Below, piece after piece: positions 26,670 through 35,501 of a DNA stretch of 64,000 nucleotides. Position 1 is the stretch's first letter, and the number at the start of each line of letters is the position of its first letter. The position numbers and the translations under genes are program-made. The stretch covers positions 62,001-126,000 of the forward strand of contig NZ_LXYO01000001.1 in NCBI RefSeq assembly GCF_001650915.1, in the 5' to 3' direction. The stretch is from Marinobacter sp. EhC06 (GTDB lineage Bacteria > Pseudomonadota > Gammaproteobacteria > Pseudomonadales > Oleiphilaceae). The notes beneath the pieces were generated by a model, which saw only the letters and a program-made list of their open reading frames with translations, had not been told where the DNA came from and did no database searches.

Positions 26670-27389
26670 TCAGGGGCTCCAGAACACCTGGAGGCCAGGC
26701 TTCAGGAAAGCTCTGATGGGCATTTCGAGCACCTTGTCCGGTTCGGACATGGCCCGCTCGAGTGTCTGCAGCTTGTCCTCGCCCTTGAGATGCAAGGCGG
26801 TGAAGCGGGCATCTCTCAGGGGTGGCCATGTCAGGGTGATGCGTTTCTGGGGTTGCGACGCGGGCGTGGCGGCCGCAACGATTTCCTGACACTCCGGATT
26901 CATGGCGCCCTCCAGCTCCGGTGCGTCCGGGAACAGCGACGCCGTGTGGCCGTCGTTGCCCATGCCCAGAATCAGCACGTCGATGGGCAGAGCCAGATCC
27001 GCCAGCTCGGCCTTCACCCGCTCAAGGCCCTCGGCAGGCGTGGCGCCGGGCTGTTTGAGGGACAGGAAGCGGGCCGACGCAGCTTTGTTCTGCAGCAGAT
27101 GCTCGCGAACCAGGCGGGTATTGCTGGCGTCGTCGGTTTCATCCACCCAACGTTCATCCGCCAGCAGCACGTCTACCCTGCTCCATTCCAGATCCTTGCC
27201 GGAAAGCGCTTTGAAAAATGGCAGCGGCGTGGAGCCGCCGGATACCACCAGGCTCGCCCTGGGCGCCTCTCTAAGGCGGGCATCCAGGAACCCGGCGACC
27301 GCATCCGCAAGATTCAGGGCCACTTTCTCTGGCGTTTCACCTGAACGGCCGCTAACTCCCTCGGGCAAGCGAAGATCAGACATCTTCAT
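26670..27389 (-). CDS. pgl: 6-phosphogluconolactonase
   Basis: Hydrolyses 6-phosphogluconolactone to 6-phosphogluconate. 239 residues of the DevB/SOL type, with [25 protein letters not shown] and [14 protein letters not shown]. The ATG at 27389 follows AAGGAG by 5 bases and overlaps the end of zwf by 14 bp; the eda start is 29 bp downstream. The three genes form one operon supplying KDPG and its cleavage products from glucose-6-phosphate. Confidence 0.94.
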   Translation of the reverse strand: MKMSDLRLPEGVSGRSGETPEKVALNLADAVAGFLDARLREAPRASLVVSGGSTPLPFFKALSGKDLEWSRVDVLLADERWVDETDDASNTRLVREHLLQNKAASARFLSLKQPGATPAEGLERVKAELADLALPIDVLILGMGNDGHTASLFPDAPELEGAMNPECQEIVAAATPASQPQKRITLTWPPLRDARFTALHLKGEDKLQTLERAMSEPDKVLEMPIRAFLKPGLQVFWSP

Positions 27390-28851
27390 ACCAGCTCCTT
27401 CCGTCCCGGGTAATCATGGCAATGGAGGCGACCGGCCCCCAGGTTCCAGCGGCATACCGCTTGGGCGGCTCGCCGCTGTCTTTCCAGTTCTGGATAACCT
27501 GATCTACCCAGCGCCAAGCATATTCCACCTCATCCCGGCGGACAAACAGGTACTGGTTGCCCTTCATCACCTCCCACAGCAGACGCTCGTAAGCGTCGGG
27601 AATACGATCAGTGGCAAACGTCTCCGAAAACGTCAGCTCCAGCGGGCCCTGGCGCAGGCGCATGCCCTTGTCCAGACCCTGGTCCTTGGTGAGGATTTTC
27701 AGGGCCATACCTTCATCCGGCTGAAGACGGATGATGAGTTTGTTGTTGGCCAGGTGCTTCTGGTCCGGATCAAAGATGTAGTGCGGCGCCGGCTTGAAGT
27801 GAATAATAATCTGCGACAGCTTCTCCGGCAGGCGTTTGCCTGTGCGGATGTAAAAAGGAACACCGGACCAGCGCCAGTTGTCGATCTCGGCCTTGAGCGC
27901 CACGAAGGTTTCGGTGGCACTGCCCTTGTTCGCACCCTCTTCTTCGAGATAACCGGGAACCGGTTTGCCGTTACTGGTGCCGGCGGTGTACTGACCACGC
28001 ACAACGTAGCTGTCCATCATGTCCGGAGTAATCTGCTTCAGCGCCTTGAGCACTTTTACCTTTTCATCCCGAATGCTGTCCGCGGACAAATCCGAAGGCG
28101 GGTCCATGGCGATCAGACACAGCAGCTGCAACAGGTGGTTCTGGATCATGTCGCGAATCTGGCCGGCCTTGTCGAAATAACCCCACCGGCCCTCAATGCC
28201 AACACTTTCAGCAACGGTAATTTCCACGTGTGAGATGTGGTTCTGGTCCCATTGGGAGGCAAACAGGTTGTTGGCAAAACGCAGAGCGATCAGGTTCTGA
28301 ACGGTTTCCTTGCCCAGGTAATGATCAATCCGGAACAGCTGGTTCTCGTTGTAGACCTCGCCCAGCTCGTCGTTGATCACCTTCGACGACTCCAGATCGT
28401 GACCGATCGGTTTTTCTACTACCACCCGCGTCTTCTCGGTACAGCAACTGGCGGAGCGCAGGTTTCGGGCTATGACGCCATACATGGACGGCGGGGTTGC
28501 CATATAAACAATAAGCTCATTGTTCGCGTCATCACGCCACTCGTTGAGCACACCGAAAGCGTCCGGTTCGTTAAAATCCAGAATCTGGTAATCAACCCGC
28601 TTCAGAAAGGACTTGGCCAGTTCAGCATCGAACTCTTCTGGCTTTACATGCTGCTTCAGCTTGTCAAACAACTGCTGGCGCACGGTCTCGGTATCCGCCT
28701 CTGTGCGGGCAATAGCCAGCACCCGGCTACCGTCGGCCAGGAGGTTGGCGCGCTCCAGCTGGTACAGGGCCGGAAACAGTTTTCGCTGGGCAAGGTCACC
28801 CAACGCTCCGAATAGCATGAGGTCACAACGGGTATTAATCTTGTTGACCAT
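27376..28851 (-). CDS. zwf: Glucose-6-phosphate dehydrogenase
   Basis: Oxidises glucose-6-phosphate to the lactone, giving NAD(P)H. 491 residues, the same as E. coli Zwf. The dinucleotide site is [20 protein letters not shown] (Gly-x-x-Gly-x-x-A type) and the active-site motif RIDHYLGKE is intact. AAGGAA precedes the ATG. It leads the zwf-pgl-eda operon and diverges from hexR. Confidence 0.97.
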   Translation of the reverse strand: MVNKINTRCDLMLFGALGDLAQRKLFPALYQLERANLLADGSRVLAIARTEADTETVRQQLFDKLKQHVKPEEFDAELAKSFLKRVDYQILDFNEPDAFGVLNEWRDDANNELIVYMATPPSMYGVIARNLRSASCCTEKTRVVVEKPIGHDLESSKVINDELGEVYNENQLFRIDHYLGKETVQNLIALRFANNLFASQWDQNHISHVEITVAESVGIEGRWGYFDKAGQIRDMIQNHLLQLLCLIAMDPPSDLSADSIRDEKVKVLKALKQITPDMMDSYVVRGQYTAGTSNGKPVPGYLEEEGANKGSATETFVALKAEIDNWRWSGVPFYIRTGKRLPEKLSQIIIHFKPAPHYIFDPDQKHLANNKLIIRLQPDEGMALKILTKDQGLDKGMRLRQGPLELTFSETFATDRIPDAYERLLWEVMKGNQYLFVRRDEVEYAWRWVDQVIQNWKDSGEPPKRYAAGTWGPVASIAMITRDGRSWYEDV

Positions 28852-28906
28852 TGGTTCCTTCTCTCTGGTGGGCAGCCCGTCGCAAAAACTCGATGACAGG
28901 CATCAA

Positions 28907-28921
28907 TGTAGTAATTTTAAA
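28907..28921 (+). promoter_or_regulatory. HexR-like operator upstream of zwf
   Basis: TGTAGTAATTTTAAA matches 14 of 15 positions of the gammaproteobacterial HexR consensus TGTARTWAWWTTACA. It lies 56 bp upstream of the zwf start, in the divergent gap shared with hexR, so it may serve both zwf control and autoregulation. Confidence 0.6.
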
Positions 28922-29062
28922 CAAATAATGACATCCAAAAATCAATTTTCCAAGAAAAAACTGCGTTTCGTGATACTTTTACTACCCCAAAACCGGTAAA
29001 AAAGCGGTATAATCACCGCATTTTCAAGACAACGACCGCCCATGATTCAGGGAGTACCATTG

Positions 29063-29935
29063 ATGGCCGCGAACCAGGCGCACCGTGACGACAATCTGCT
29101 TGAGGACATCCAGTCCAGGCTGGAGACCCTTAACAAATCCGAGCGGAAAGTGGCTGAGGCCATTCTCCGCGACCCAAGCGCGGCCACCCGTTACAGCATA
29201 GCTGCCCTGGCCAGAGCCGCCGACGTCAGCGAGCCAACGGTTAACCGTTTCTGCCGGGGTTTCTCGGCCACAGGCTTCCCGGATTTCAAGATCCGCCTTG
29301 CCCAGAGCATCGCCACCGGCACCCCCTATATCGGCCAGAACGTCGAGCCTGACGACACCGTTGCCGAATTCGCCGACAAGATCATGCTCAGTACCATTGC
29401 CAGCCTGGACAAGGCCCGGCAGGCGCTCGACCCGAAAGCCCTGGCCACTGCGATCGATTACCTGATCCAGGCAAAACAGATCAACTTCTTTGGTATGGGC
29501 GGCTCTGCTGCTGTGGCGATGGACGCCCAGCACAAGTTCTTTCGCTTCAATATCCCGGTCATGTCTTACGACGACGCTTTGATGCAGCGCATGGTTGCGG
29601 CCGGCGCCAACGTGGGTGATGTCATCGTGCTCATCTCCTATACAGGCCGCACCCGGGAAACCGTGGATATCGCCCAACTGGCGCGGGCCAACGGTGCTAC
29701 TGTGATTGGCATCACCAACCCCGACTCACCCCTGGCAGAAAGCTGCACGGTGGTGCTGGGCGTGACCGCTCCGGAGGACACCGAGGTCTATATGCCAATG
29801 TCCTCACGCATCATTCACCTGAGCGTTATCGACATCCTGGCAACCGGCGTAACCCTGAAACGCGGCGCTGACTTCCTCGGGCACCTCAAGAAGATCAAGG
29901 AAAGCCTCAAGCCCACCCGCTTCCCGCCGAACTGA
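29063..29935 (+). CDS. hexR: Sugar-catabolism repressor HexR, RpiR family
   Basis: A 290-residue regulator: N-terminal RpiR helix-turn-helix ([19 protein letters not shown]) and a C-terminal SIS sugar-phosphate domain ([19 protein letters not shown], later [14 protein letters not shown]). In Pseudomonas the family releases DNA on binding KDPG, the product of Edd. I prefer the ATG at 29063 because GGAG lies upstream; the ATG at 29042 has no ribosome site. It diverges from zwf, as in Pseudomonas. The 275-bp gap after it (29936-30210) holds two G/C hairpins without T-runs (29971-29996 and about 30013-30033) and presumably the lamB promoter, which I could not place. Confidence 0.92.
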   Translation: MAANQAHRDDNLLEDIQSRLETLNKSERKVAEAILRDPSAATRYSIAALARAADVSEPTVNRFCRGFSATGFPDFKIRLAQSIATGTPYIGQNVEPDDTVAEFADKIMLSTIASLDKARQALDPKALATAIDYLIQAKQINFFGMGGSAAVAMDAQHKFFRFNIPVMSYDDALMQRMVAAGANVGDVIVLISYTGRTRETVDIAQLARANGATVIGITNPDSPLAESCTVVLGVTAPEDTEVYMPMSSRIIHLSVIDILATGVTLKRGADFLGHLKKIKESLKPTRFPPN

Positions 29936-30210
29936 AAGCAACCACAGGAAAGGTAGCAAAGCGAATAACAGAGGGGCTCATCCTCCTACGCCCCTCCTCC
30001 CCCTGAAAACTCACCCCCCAAATTCTTTGGGGCGGATGATGTACTAACCACTACGTTACAACACTATGAAATCCGGTTTCCCAATGTCTGATTGGCAGAA
30101 GCTGCAATCGCGGGAACCGGAAGCCTGATCCGGCCATGGCTGAACCATAACCGGCAACCGGAGATTCCGCTTCCCTGACATTTAAAAAAGACAAAAAGCA
30201 CAGGACACAG

Positions 30211-31539
30211 ATGATGCAAAATAAAAAGCGCTTTACTGCAAACAAGCTTCCCCTGGCTGCAGCAATCACCGCCGCAGTCCTGGCAACGCCAGCCGTTGCC
30301 GTTGACTTCCACGGTTATGCCCGGGCAGGCGTGTCCACGAACATTGGCAGCGGTGGCGAGCAAACCTGTTTTGGCAGCGGCTCCACCGGCCACTACGTTG
30401 GTCGTCTGGCCGATGAATGCGACACCTACTCTGAACTGGCACTTGGCGACGAACTATTCAGCCAGGACGGCAAAACCTTCCGGTTTGATTCCATGCTGGC
30501 CTACAGCGCCAACCGCCAGGGCAACGACTACCAGGCCCTGAACGGCTTCAACAACATCAACAACGTGGATTTTGGCAATCAGGAAACCACCTCGAACAGC
30601 TCCGACCCCTACGGCGGGGGTGACATTGCGCTTCGCCAGCTCTATGTCTCCGCCAACAACGTGATTGAATCACTGCCCGGCGCTACCCTCTGGGCCGGTA
30701 AGCGCTTCTACAAGCGGAAGGACATCCACCAGCTGGACCTGTTCTACGTCAGTAACGCCGGTTACGGTGCCGGTATCGAGAACATCACCGCAGGCTCCGG
30801 CCAACTCTCTCTGGCCTATACCAACTCCGATACCAGTGATGGTGACAACTTTGTTCAGAACAACAAAGTCGACGTGCGCTACTCCTTCCCTCTGGCAGGC
30901 GGTAACAACCTGGAGTTGATCGGCATCTACGCCATGGCCGACCTGACCGACGCCCAGGAAGACGCCGGCGTAAATGATGAGAACGGCTACTTCTTCACCG
31001 CTGAATTCTCGTCCGGCGTGATGGGCGGCTTCAACAAATTTGCGGTTCAGTACGGCGCTGACTCCATGGGCTTCGCCCTGGCGGAGAATGCCAGTGGTGG
31101 CCGGGTGGACAACGGCAACGTGGCCGGCTACTTCGAATCCAGCTGGCGCGTGCTCAACCACGGTGTGATCAAGCTGGGCAAAGGCTGGGATCTCGGCCAC
31201 TCCGTTGTCTACGAGCAGGCCGAGTCTCATGACCCGTCCGCCAAAGACGGCGAACGCCTGAGCATTGTTGCGCGCCCGATCTACAACTGGTCGCCAGTGA
31301 TGAGCACCGCAATCGAAGTGGGCTACAGCGACACCGACCGCCCCTGGTTCACCGAATCCCAGGACCTCGGTAAATTCGCGATCGCCCAGCAGTGGCAAGC
31401 AGGCCCCGGATACTGGGCGCGCCCGGTTATCCGTGCCTACGCCGCAACCTTCTTTGGTGACGAAGCCGAAGGAGCTCGCGGTGGTGAAGGTGTCGATGGA
31501 GATATCCAGATCGGCGCCCAGATCGAAGCCTGGTGGTAA
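30211..31539 (+). CDS. lamB: Maltoporin, LamB family
   Basis: Outer-membrane trimeric channel for maltodextrins. 442 residues with signal peptide MMQNKKRFTANKLPLAAAIT... ending TPAVA, so the mature protein starts VDFHGYARAG as in E. coli LamB. Further LamB landmarks are GGEQTCFG, the greasy-slide region around LWAGKRFYKRKDIHQLD, and a C-terminus ending in Trp (QIEAWW). AGGA precedes the start; an adjacent ATG at 30214 is equivalent. It is followed by a terminator and then the pullulanase gene. Confidence 0.95.
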   Translation: MMQNKKRFTANKLPLAAAITAAVLATPAVAVDFHGYARAGVSTNIGSGGEQTCFGSGSTGHYVGRLADECDTYSELALGDELFSQDGKTFRFDSMLAYSANRQGNDYQALNGFNNINNVDFGNQETTSNSSDPYGGGDIALRQLYVSANNVIESLPGATLWAGKRFYKRKDIHQLDLFYVSNAGYGAGIENITAGSGQLSLAYTNSDTSDGDNFVQNNKVDVRYSFPLAGGNNLELIGIYAMADLTDAQEDAGVNDENGYFFTAEFSSGVMGGFNKFAVQYGADSMGFALAENASGGRVDNGNVAGYFESSWRVLNHGVIKLGKGWDLGHSVVYEQAESHDPSAKDGERLSIVARPIYNWSPVMSTAIEVGYSDTDRPWFTESQDLGKFAIAQQWQAGPGYWARPVIRAYAATFFGDEAEGARGGEGVDGDIQIGAQIEAWW

Positions 31540-31574
31540 GGCTCTAAAACCCACACTCTCGTTGGACCTCCTCT

Positions 31575-31602
31575 GGGCCGGCTTTTGCCGGCCCCTTTTT
31601 TT
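31575..31602 (+). terminator. Rho-independent terminator of lamB
   Basis: An 8-bp perfect stem (GGGCCGGC/GCCGGCCC) with a TTTT loop is followed by C and seven T's. Confidence 0.9.
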
Positions 31603-31756
31603 GCCTGCTGAACCGTTTCTACTACCCCAGCACCATTCCATCTACGCCCCGAAAAATTGCCCGCCGAAGGATGTTCTTCCGGCTTTATCACGCAACTATG
31701 AAACTGACCCGAAAGGGTTCAAAGCCAAACAAAAACAATGGAAAAGGGGATTTCCC

Positions 31757-34700
31757 ATGCCTGAGCAAAAACTGGTTGCAGGCAGCCTGGCACTGGCGTT
31801 TTCGCTGGCGCTGGCCGGCTGCAATTCCGGAAGCGACAGCCCTGCGCCGGATGACGGCACCGGTGGTGGCGGCCAGACCGACACACTGCTGGAGCCGGGT
31901 GAAAACGAAGCACTGCTCTATTACAAACGACCTGACGAAAACTACAGCGGCTGGGGCCTGCATCTCTGGAACAACCCCGCAGATGGCTGCGACGGCCTTG
32001 CCGAGGGGGTTCCAACAGAATGGAGCAGCCCACGATTGCCCGATGGTGTCAGCGACACTTACGGAGCCTGGTACCTGATCCCGATGCGCGAAGCCGGAGA
32101 GTGCATGAACTTCATCATGCACAAGGGCGATGAAAAAGATCTGGGCGGCCTTGATCACCGCTGGCACTTCGGCTCCCTCGGCGACCGAATTTTTACCCTC
32201 AGCGGCAGCCAGGAATTGTCACAAAACCCGAATGAGGCAGAGGCCGTAACCATCGCCGGGTTCAAGGCTCACTGGCTCGATGAAACCACGGTTGTGATCA
32301 AGGACGCAGGTAGCCTAGCCCGGGTTGAACTACGGCACGACCAGAATGCGCAAATCAATGTTACCGAAAGCGAAACGCTCAACGGGGGACAGTCCCTGGC
32401 ACTATCGGCAACGTCCCTTGCTCCTGCCCTTGCGGAAAAATTCCCGCACCTGAGTGACTGGCCGGCCTTTGAGGTTCAGGCAGGCAACTCGGACATCAAA
32501 GCGGCCCTCAAAGGCCAACTAGTGGCCGCCGGCTTCAACAGTAGTGACGATCTGGTCATGGCGACCGGCGTCCAGATTCCGGGGGTGCTGGACGATCTGT
32601 TTGCCTATAACGGGGAGCTGGGTGCCGTGGTAAACGGCGCAGACGTAGACTTCGCCGTCTGGGCGCCCACCGCACGGTCTCTGCGTCTGCACGTTTTCGA
32701 CGATTCTGGCACTCTGCTTACAGGCTACCCGGTCAGCATGACTGAAACCGATGGTGTCTGGACCCACAGCGGAAGTTTTGGGGACCTCGATCAGCAGTTC
32801 TACCAGTACGAGGTGACTGTCTACCACCCAAGAACAGGCGCCATCGAAACCACCATGGTTTCAGATCCCTACGCGCTCAGCCTCTCAACCAACGGCGAGT
32901 ATGCCCAGGTTGTGGATCTGGAGAGCAACCACAAACCGGCTGGCTGGGATTCTCTGTCAACACCGGCCATGCTGGCGCCGGAGGATGTGGTTGTCTATGA
33001 GACCCACATTCGTGATTTCAGCGCCACCGATGAAACCCTGGATCCGGCATTGAGGGGCAAATACCGTGCATTCACCGCACCCGCAGACGGTAGCGTCGAC
33101 AGCGTCGCACACCTGAAATCCCTGGCCGATGCCGGCGTCACCCACCTCCACCTGCTTCCCGCTTTCGATATTGCCACCGTCAACGAGGACCCCACCGCGG
33201 TGGTCGACATCAGTGACGACTTCGGCCGTCTTTGCGATCTTTCCGACGATACTGCCAGCGCCTATCAGTCATATTGCGCCAGTGGCAAAACGATTCGTCA
33301 GGTGCTGGCTGAATTTGATCCGCTGACCGGCGACGCCCAGGCTCTGTACAACACCTTCCGGGACCTGGACAGCTTCAACTGGGGGTACGACCCGGTACAC
33401 TTCACCGTTCCTGAGGGCAGCTATGCCTCCGATGCGGACGGCACCCAGCGTATTCTGGAGTTCCGGGAAATGGTGCAGGCGGCGACAGCACTCGGCCTGA
33501 ACGTGGTCATGGATGTGGTCTACAACCACACCAACTCATCCGGGCTTGCCGAGAATTCCGTACTGGACAAGCTGGTCCCGGGGTATTACCACCGCCAGAA
33601 TCCGGAAACCGGAGCGGTGGAACAATCCACCTGCTGCGAGAATACCGCCAGCGAACACGCCATGATGGAAAAGCTCATGGTGGACTCACTGGTGACCTGG
33701 GCGGACCATTACAAGATCTCCGGTTTCCGCTTCGACCTCATGGGCCACCATATGCTCAGCAATATGGAAAAAGCCCTTGCAGCGGTAAAGGCAGTTGATC
33801 CGGACACCTACTTCTACGGGGAGGCCTGGAACTTCGGCGAAGTGGCCAATAATGCCCGGGGCCAAAACGCCATCCAGTCGAATATGGCAGGCACCGGCAT
33901 CGGCTCTTTCAACGACCGGCTCCGGGATGCCGTCCGTGGCGGTGGCCCATTTGACGGCGGCGATGCCATACGCGCCAACCAGGGCTTTGGCAATGGGCTC
34001 TTCACCTTACCGAACGATCGCAACAGTGGCAGCGAAGACGAGAAAAACCGCCTGCTGCAGCTCAGCGACTGGGTGCGCATCGGTATTGCCGGCAGCCTGA
34101 AGGATTTCAGCTTTGAGACGGCCAACGGCGAGATTCTGAGTGGCGCCCAGATTGATTACAACGGGCAGAATGCCGGCTACACCGACGATCCCCAGGAAAT
34201 CATCAACTACGTCTCGAAGCACGACAACCAGACCCTGTGGGACAACAACCAGTACAAGGCAGATTATGCCGCGACCACTATGGAGCGGGCACAGATGCAG
34301 GTGATCAGCCTGGCCGTACCCATCCTCAGCCAGGGCATCCCATTCCTGCATATGGGTTCGGAGTTGCTGCGCTCAAAATCCATGGAACGGGACAGCTACG
34401 ACTCCGGCGACTGGTACAACGAAGTGGACTTCAGTTACCAGAGCTCCGCCTGGAATCGGGGTCTGCCACGCCAGGACAAGGACGGCTCGAACTGGGACCT
34501 CATCAGCGAAGTGATTCAGTCCGCAGGAGCCGGTGCAGCGCCAACGCCTCAAGCGATTGCCTACACCAACGAACAGGTCGGTGAGCTTCTGACCGTGCGC
34601 AGGGACAGCCCGCTGTTCCGCCTGCAGACGGCCGAGGCTATCCAGAATCGGCTGCACTTCCTGAATACAGGCACCGGGCAGATTCCAGGAGTAATCGGTT

Positions 34701-34921
34701 ACAGCCTGCTGGATGACACCAGCAACGACCTTGCAGATCTGGATGCCGCCAACGACGAGATTGTTGTTGTGATCAATGCCAGCAATACCACCCAGACTCT
34801 AAGTACGGCGCTGACCGGCACCTTTGCTGTCTTGGCGGACACCTCGCCAACCAGCACGGCCAGCGCGTCGGGCGGCGATTTCTCCGTTCCCGCACTGTCC
34901 GTTGGCGTCTTTGCCCGCTGA
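31757..34921 (+). CDS. pulA: Lipoprotein pullulanase
   Basis: A debranching enzyme (GH13) of 1054 residues hydrolysing alpha-1,6 links in pullulan and starch. The signal peptide ends in a lipobox (ALAGC, Cys22). A CBM41-like start (LLYYKRPDENYSGWGLHLW) is followed by a beta-rich linker, a CBM48-like domain, and the catalytic barrel. The barrel has VVMDVVYNHTN, nucleophile Asp660 in GFRFDLMGHH, acid Glu689 in YFYGEAWNFG, and Asp823 in SKHDNQT. The pullulanase C-terminal domain includes LHMGSELLRSKSMERDSYDS. The ATG at 31757 follows GGGGA by about 7 bases; the longer in-frame reading from 31433 runs through lamB and is not real. Length and plan match Klebsiella PulA. It should act at the cell surface or in the periplasm, supplying LamB. 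Confidence 0.93.
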   Translation: MPEQKLVAGSLALAFSLALAGCNSGSDSPAPDDGTGGGGQTDTLLEPGENEALLYYKRPDENYSGWGLHLWNNPADGCDGLAEGVPTEWSSPRLPDGVSDTYGAWYLIPMREAGECMNFIMHKGDEKDLGGLDHRWHFGSLGDRIFTLSGSQELSQNPNEAEAVTIAGFKAHWLDETTVVIKDAGSLARVELRHDQNAQINVTESETLNGGQSLALSATSLAPALAEKFPHLSDWPAFEVQAGNSDIKAALKGQLVAAGFNSSDDLVMATGVQIPGVLDDLFAYNGELGAVVNGADVDFAVWAPTARSLRLHVFDDSGTLLTGYPVSMTETDGVWTHSGSFGDLDQQFYQYEVTVYHPRTGAIETTMVSDPYALSLSTNGEYAQVVDLESNHKPAGWDSLSTPAMLAPEDVVVYETHIRDFSATDETLDPALRGKYRAFTAPADGSVDSVAHLKSLADAGVTHLHLLPAFDIATVNEDPTAVVDISDDFGRLCDLSDDTASAYQSYCASGKTIRQVLAEFDPLTGDAQALYNTFRDLDSFNWGYDPVHFTVPEGSYASDADGTQRILEFREMVQAATALGLNVVMDVVYNHTNSSGLAENSVLDKLVPGYYHRQNPETGAVEQSTCCENTASEHAMMEKLMVDSLVTWADHYKISGFRFDLMGHHMLSNMEKALAAVKAVDPDTYFYGEAWNFGEVANNARGQNAIQSNMAGTGIGSFNDRLRDAVRGGGPFDGGDAIRANQGFGNGLFTLPNDRNSGSEDEKNRLLQLSDWVRIGIAGSLKDFSFETANGEILSGAQIDYNGQNAGYTDDPQEIINYVSKHDNQTLWDNNQYKADYAATTMERAQMQVISLAVPILSQGIPFLHMGSELLRSKSMERDSYDSGDWYNEVDFSYQSSAWNRGLPRQDKDGSNWDLISEVIQSAGAGAAPTPQAIAYTNEQVGELLTVRRDSPLFRLQTAEAIQNRLHFLNTGTGQIPGVIGYSLLDDTSNDLADLDAANDEIVVVINASNTTQTLSTALTGTFAVLADTSPTSTASASGGDFSVPALSVGVFAR

Positions 34922-34993
34922 CCGGCGGGTACTGGGACCACCAAACAGCCACCGGGCCACCCGGTGGCTTCTACAAAAAGAAGGAGAACACCC

Positions 34994-35422
34994 ATGAACA
35001 TGAAACTCCACACTCTCGCCCTGGCTTCCGTTCTGGCCGTCACCGGTTGCGCGACGACCGGGGGCGAGCGAGACTACAGTGACTCGCTGTATCTCAGAGG
35101 CCAGTTTGCCTGGTGGGATGCACTGCCAGAGTACAAAGTGAAGAAGGTCGACAGCGGGCTGTACCGGACTGAAGTGGAACTGAAAGCGGACGGTCAGCCC
35201 TACGAATTCAAGTTTGGCGATGCCAACTGGAGCAGTGGCACCAATTGTGGCTATCTCTCAGAGGCCGACGACAAGGTGGTTGAGCTGGACAAGCCGGTAA
35301 ACGCTAACTGTTCCGCCGTGTTCGAGAACTTCCGTTTCACACCACCGGAGTCGGCGGTCTATGGCTTCTATTTTGACACCTCCGGCGAAGTGCCACAGGT
35401 CTATATCAAGAAGGCCGAATAA
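34994..35422 (+). CDS. Small lipoprotein encoded with pullulanase, possible glycan-binding
   Basis: A 142-residue lipoprotein (LAVTGCATTGG lipobox). The mature part is one small beta-rich domain beginning LYLRGQFAWWDALPEYK, with an aromatic-rich strand and two further cysteines (NCGYLSE and ANCSAVF). The WW-rich start and repeated Tyr/Phe/Trp resemble starch-binding E-set/CBM domains associated with pullulanases. I recognise no named family, so carbohydrate binding is inference. AAGGAG is 7 bases before the ATG at 34994, and the gene starts 72 bp after pulA with no terminator between, so they are probably co-transcribed. Two terminators follow. Confidence 0.75.
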   Translation: MNMKLHTLALASVLAVTGCATTGGERDYSDSLYLRGQFAWWDALPEYKVKKVDSGLYRTEVELKADGQPYEFKFGDANWSSGTNCGYLSEADDKVVELDKPVNANCSAVFENFRFTPPESAVYGFYFDTSGEVPQVYIKKAE

Positions 35423-35424
35423 CA

Positions 35425-35455
35425 GAAAAGCCCGGGCATTCGCACCGGGCTTTTC
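35425..35455. terminator. Bidirectional terminator after the small lipoprotein gene
   Basis: An 11-bp perfect stem (GAAAAGCCCGG/CCGGGCTTTTC) with A's and T's on opposite sides. It can serve the rightward lipoprotein gene and the leftward ppiD gene. Confidence 0.8.
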
Positions 35456-35465
35456 ATCTCTCGCG

Positions 35466-35489
35466 GGGCGCCATTCGGCGCCCTTTTTT
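35466..35489 (+). terminator. Second rho-independent terminator in tandem
   Basis: A 7-bp perfect stem (GGGCGCC/GGCGCCC) with loop ATTC and six T's, 11 bp after the first hairpin. Confidence 0.8.
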
Positions 35490-35501
35490 ATGGAGCAGAC
35501 A

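Noticed and set aside
30013..30033. CCCCAAA/TTTGGGG hairpin considered the hexR terminator
   Set aside because: No T-run follows it on the plus strand, so it is mentioned only as an unassigned hairpin.
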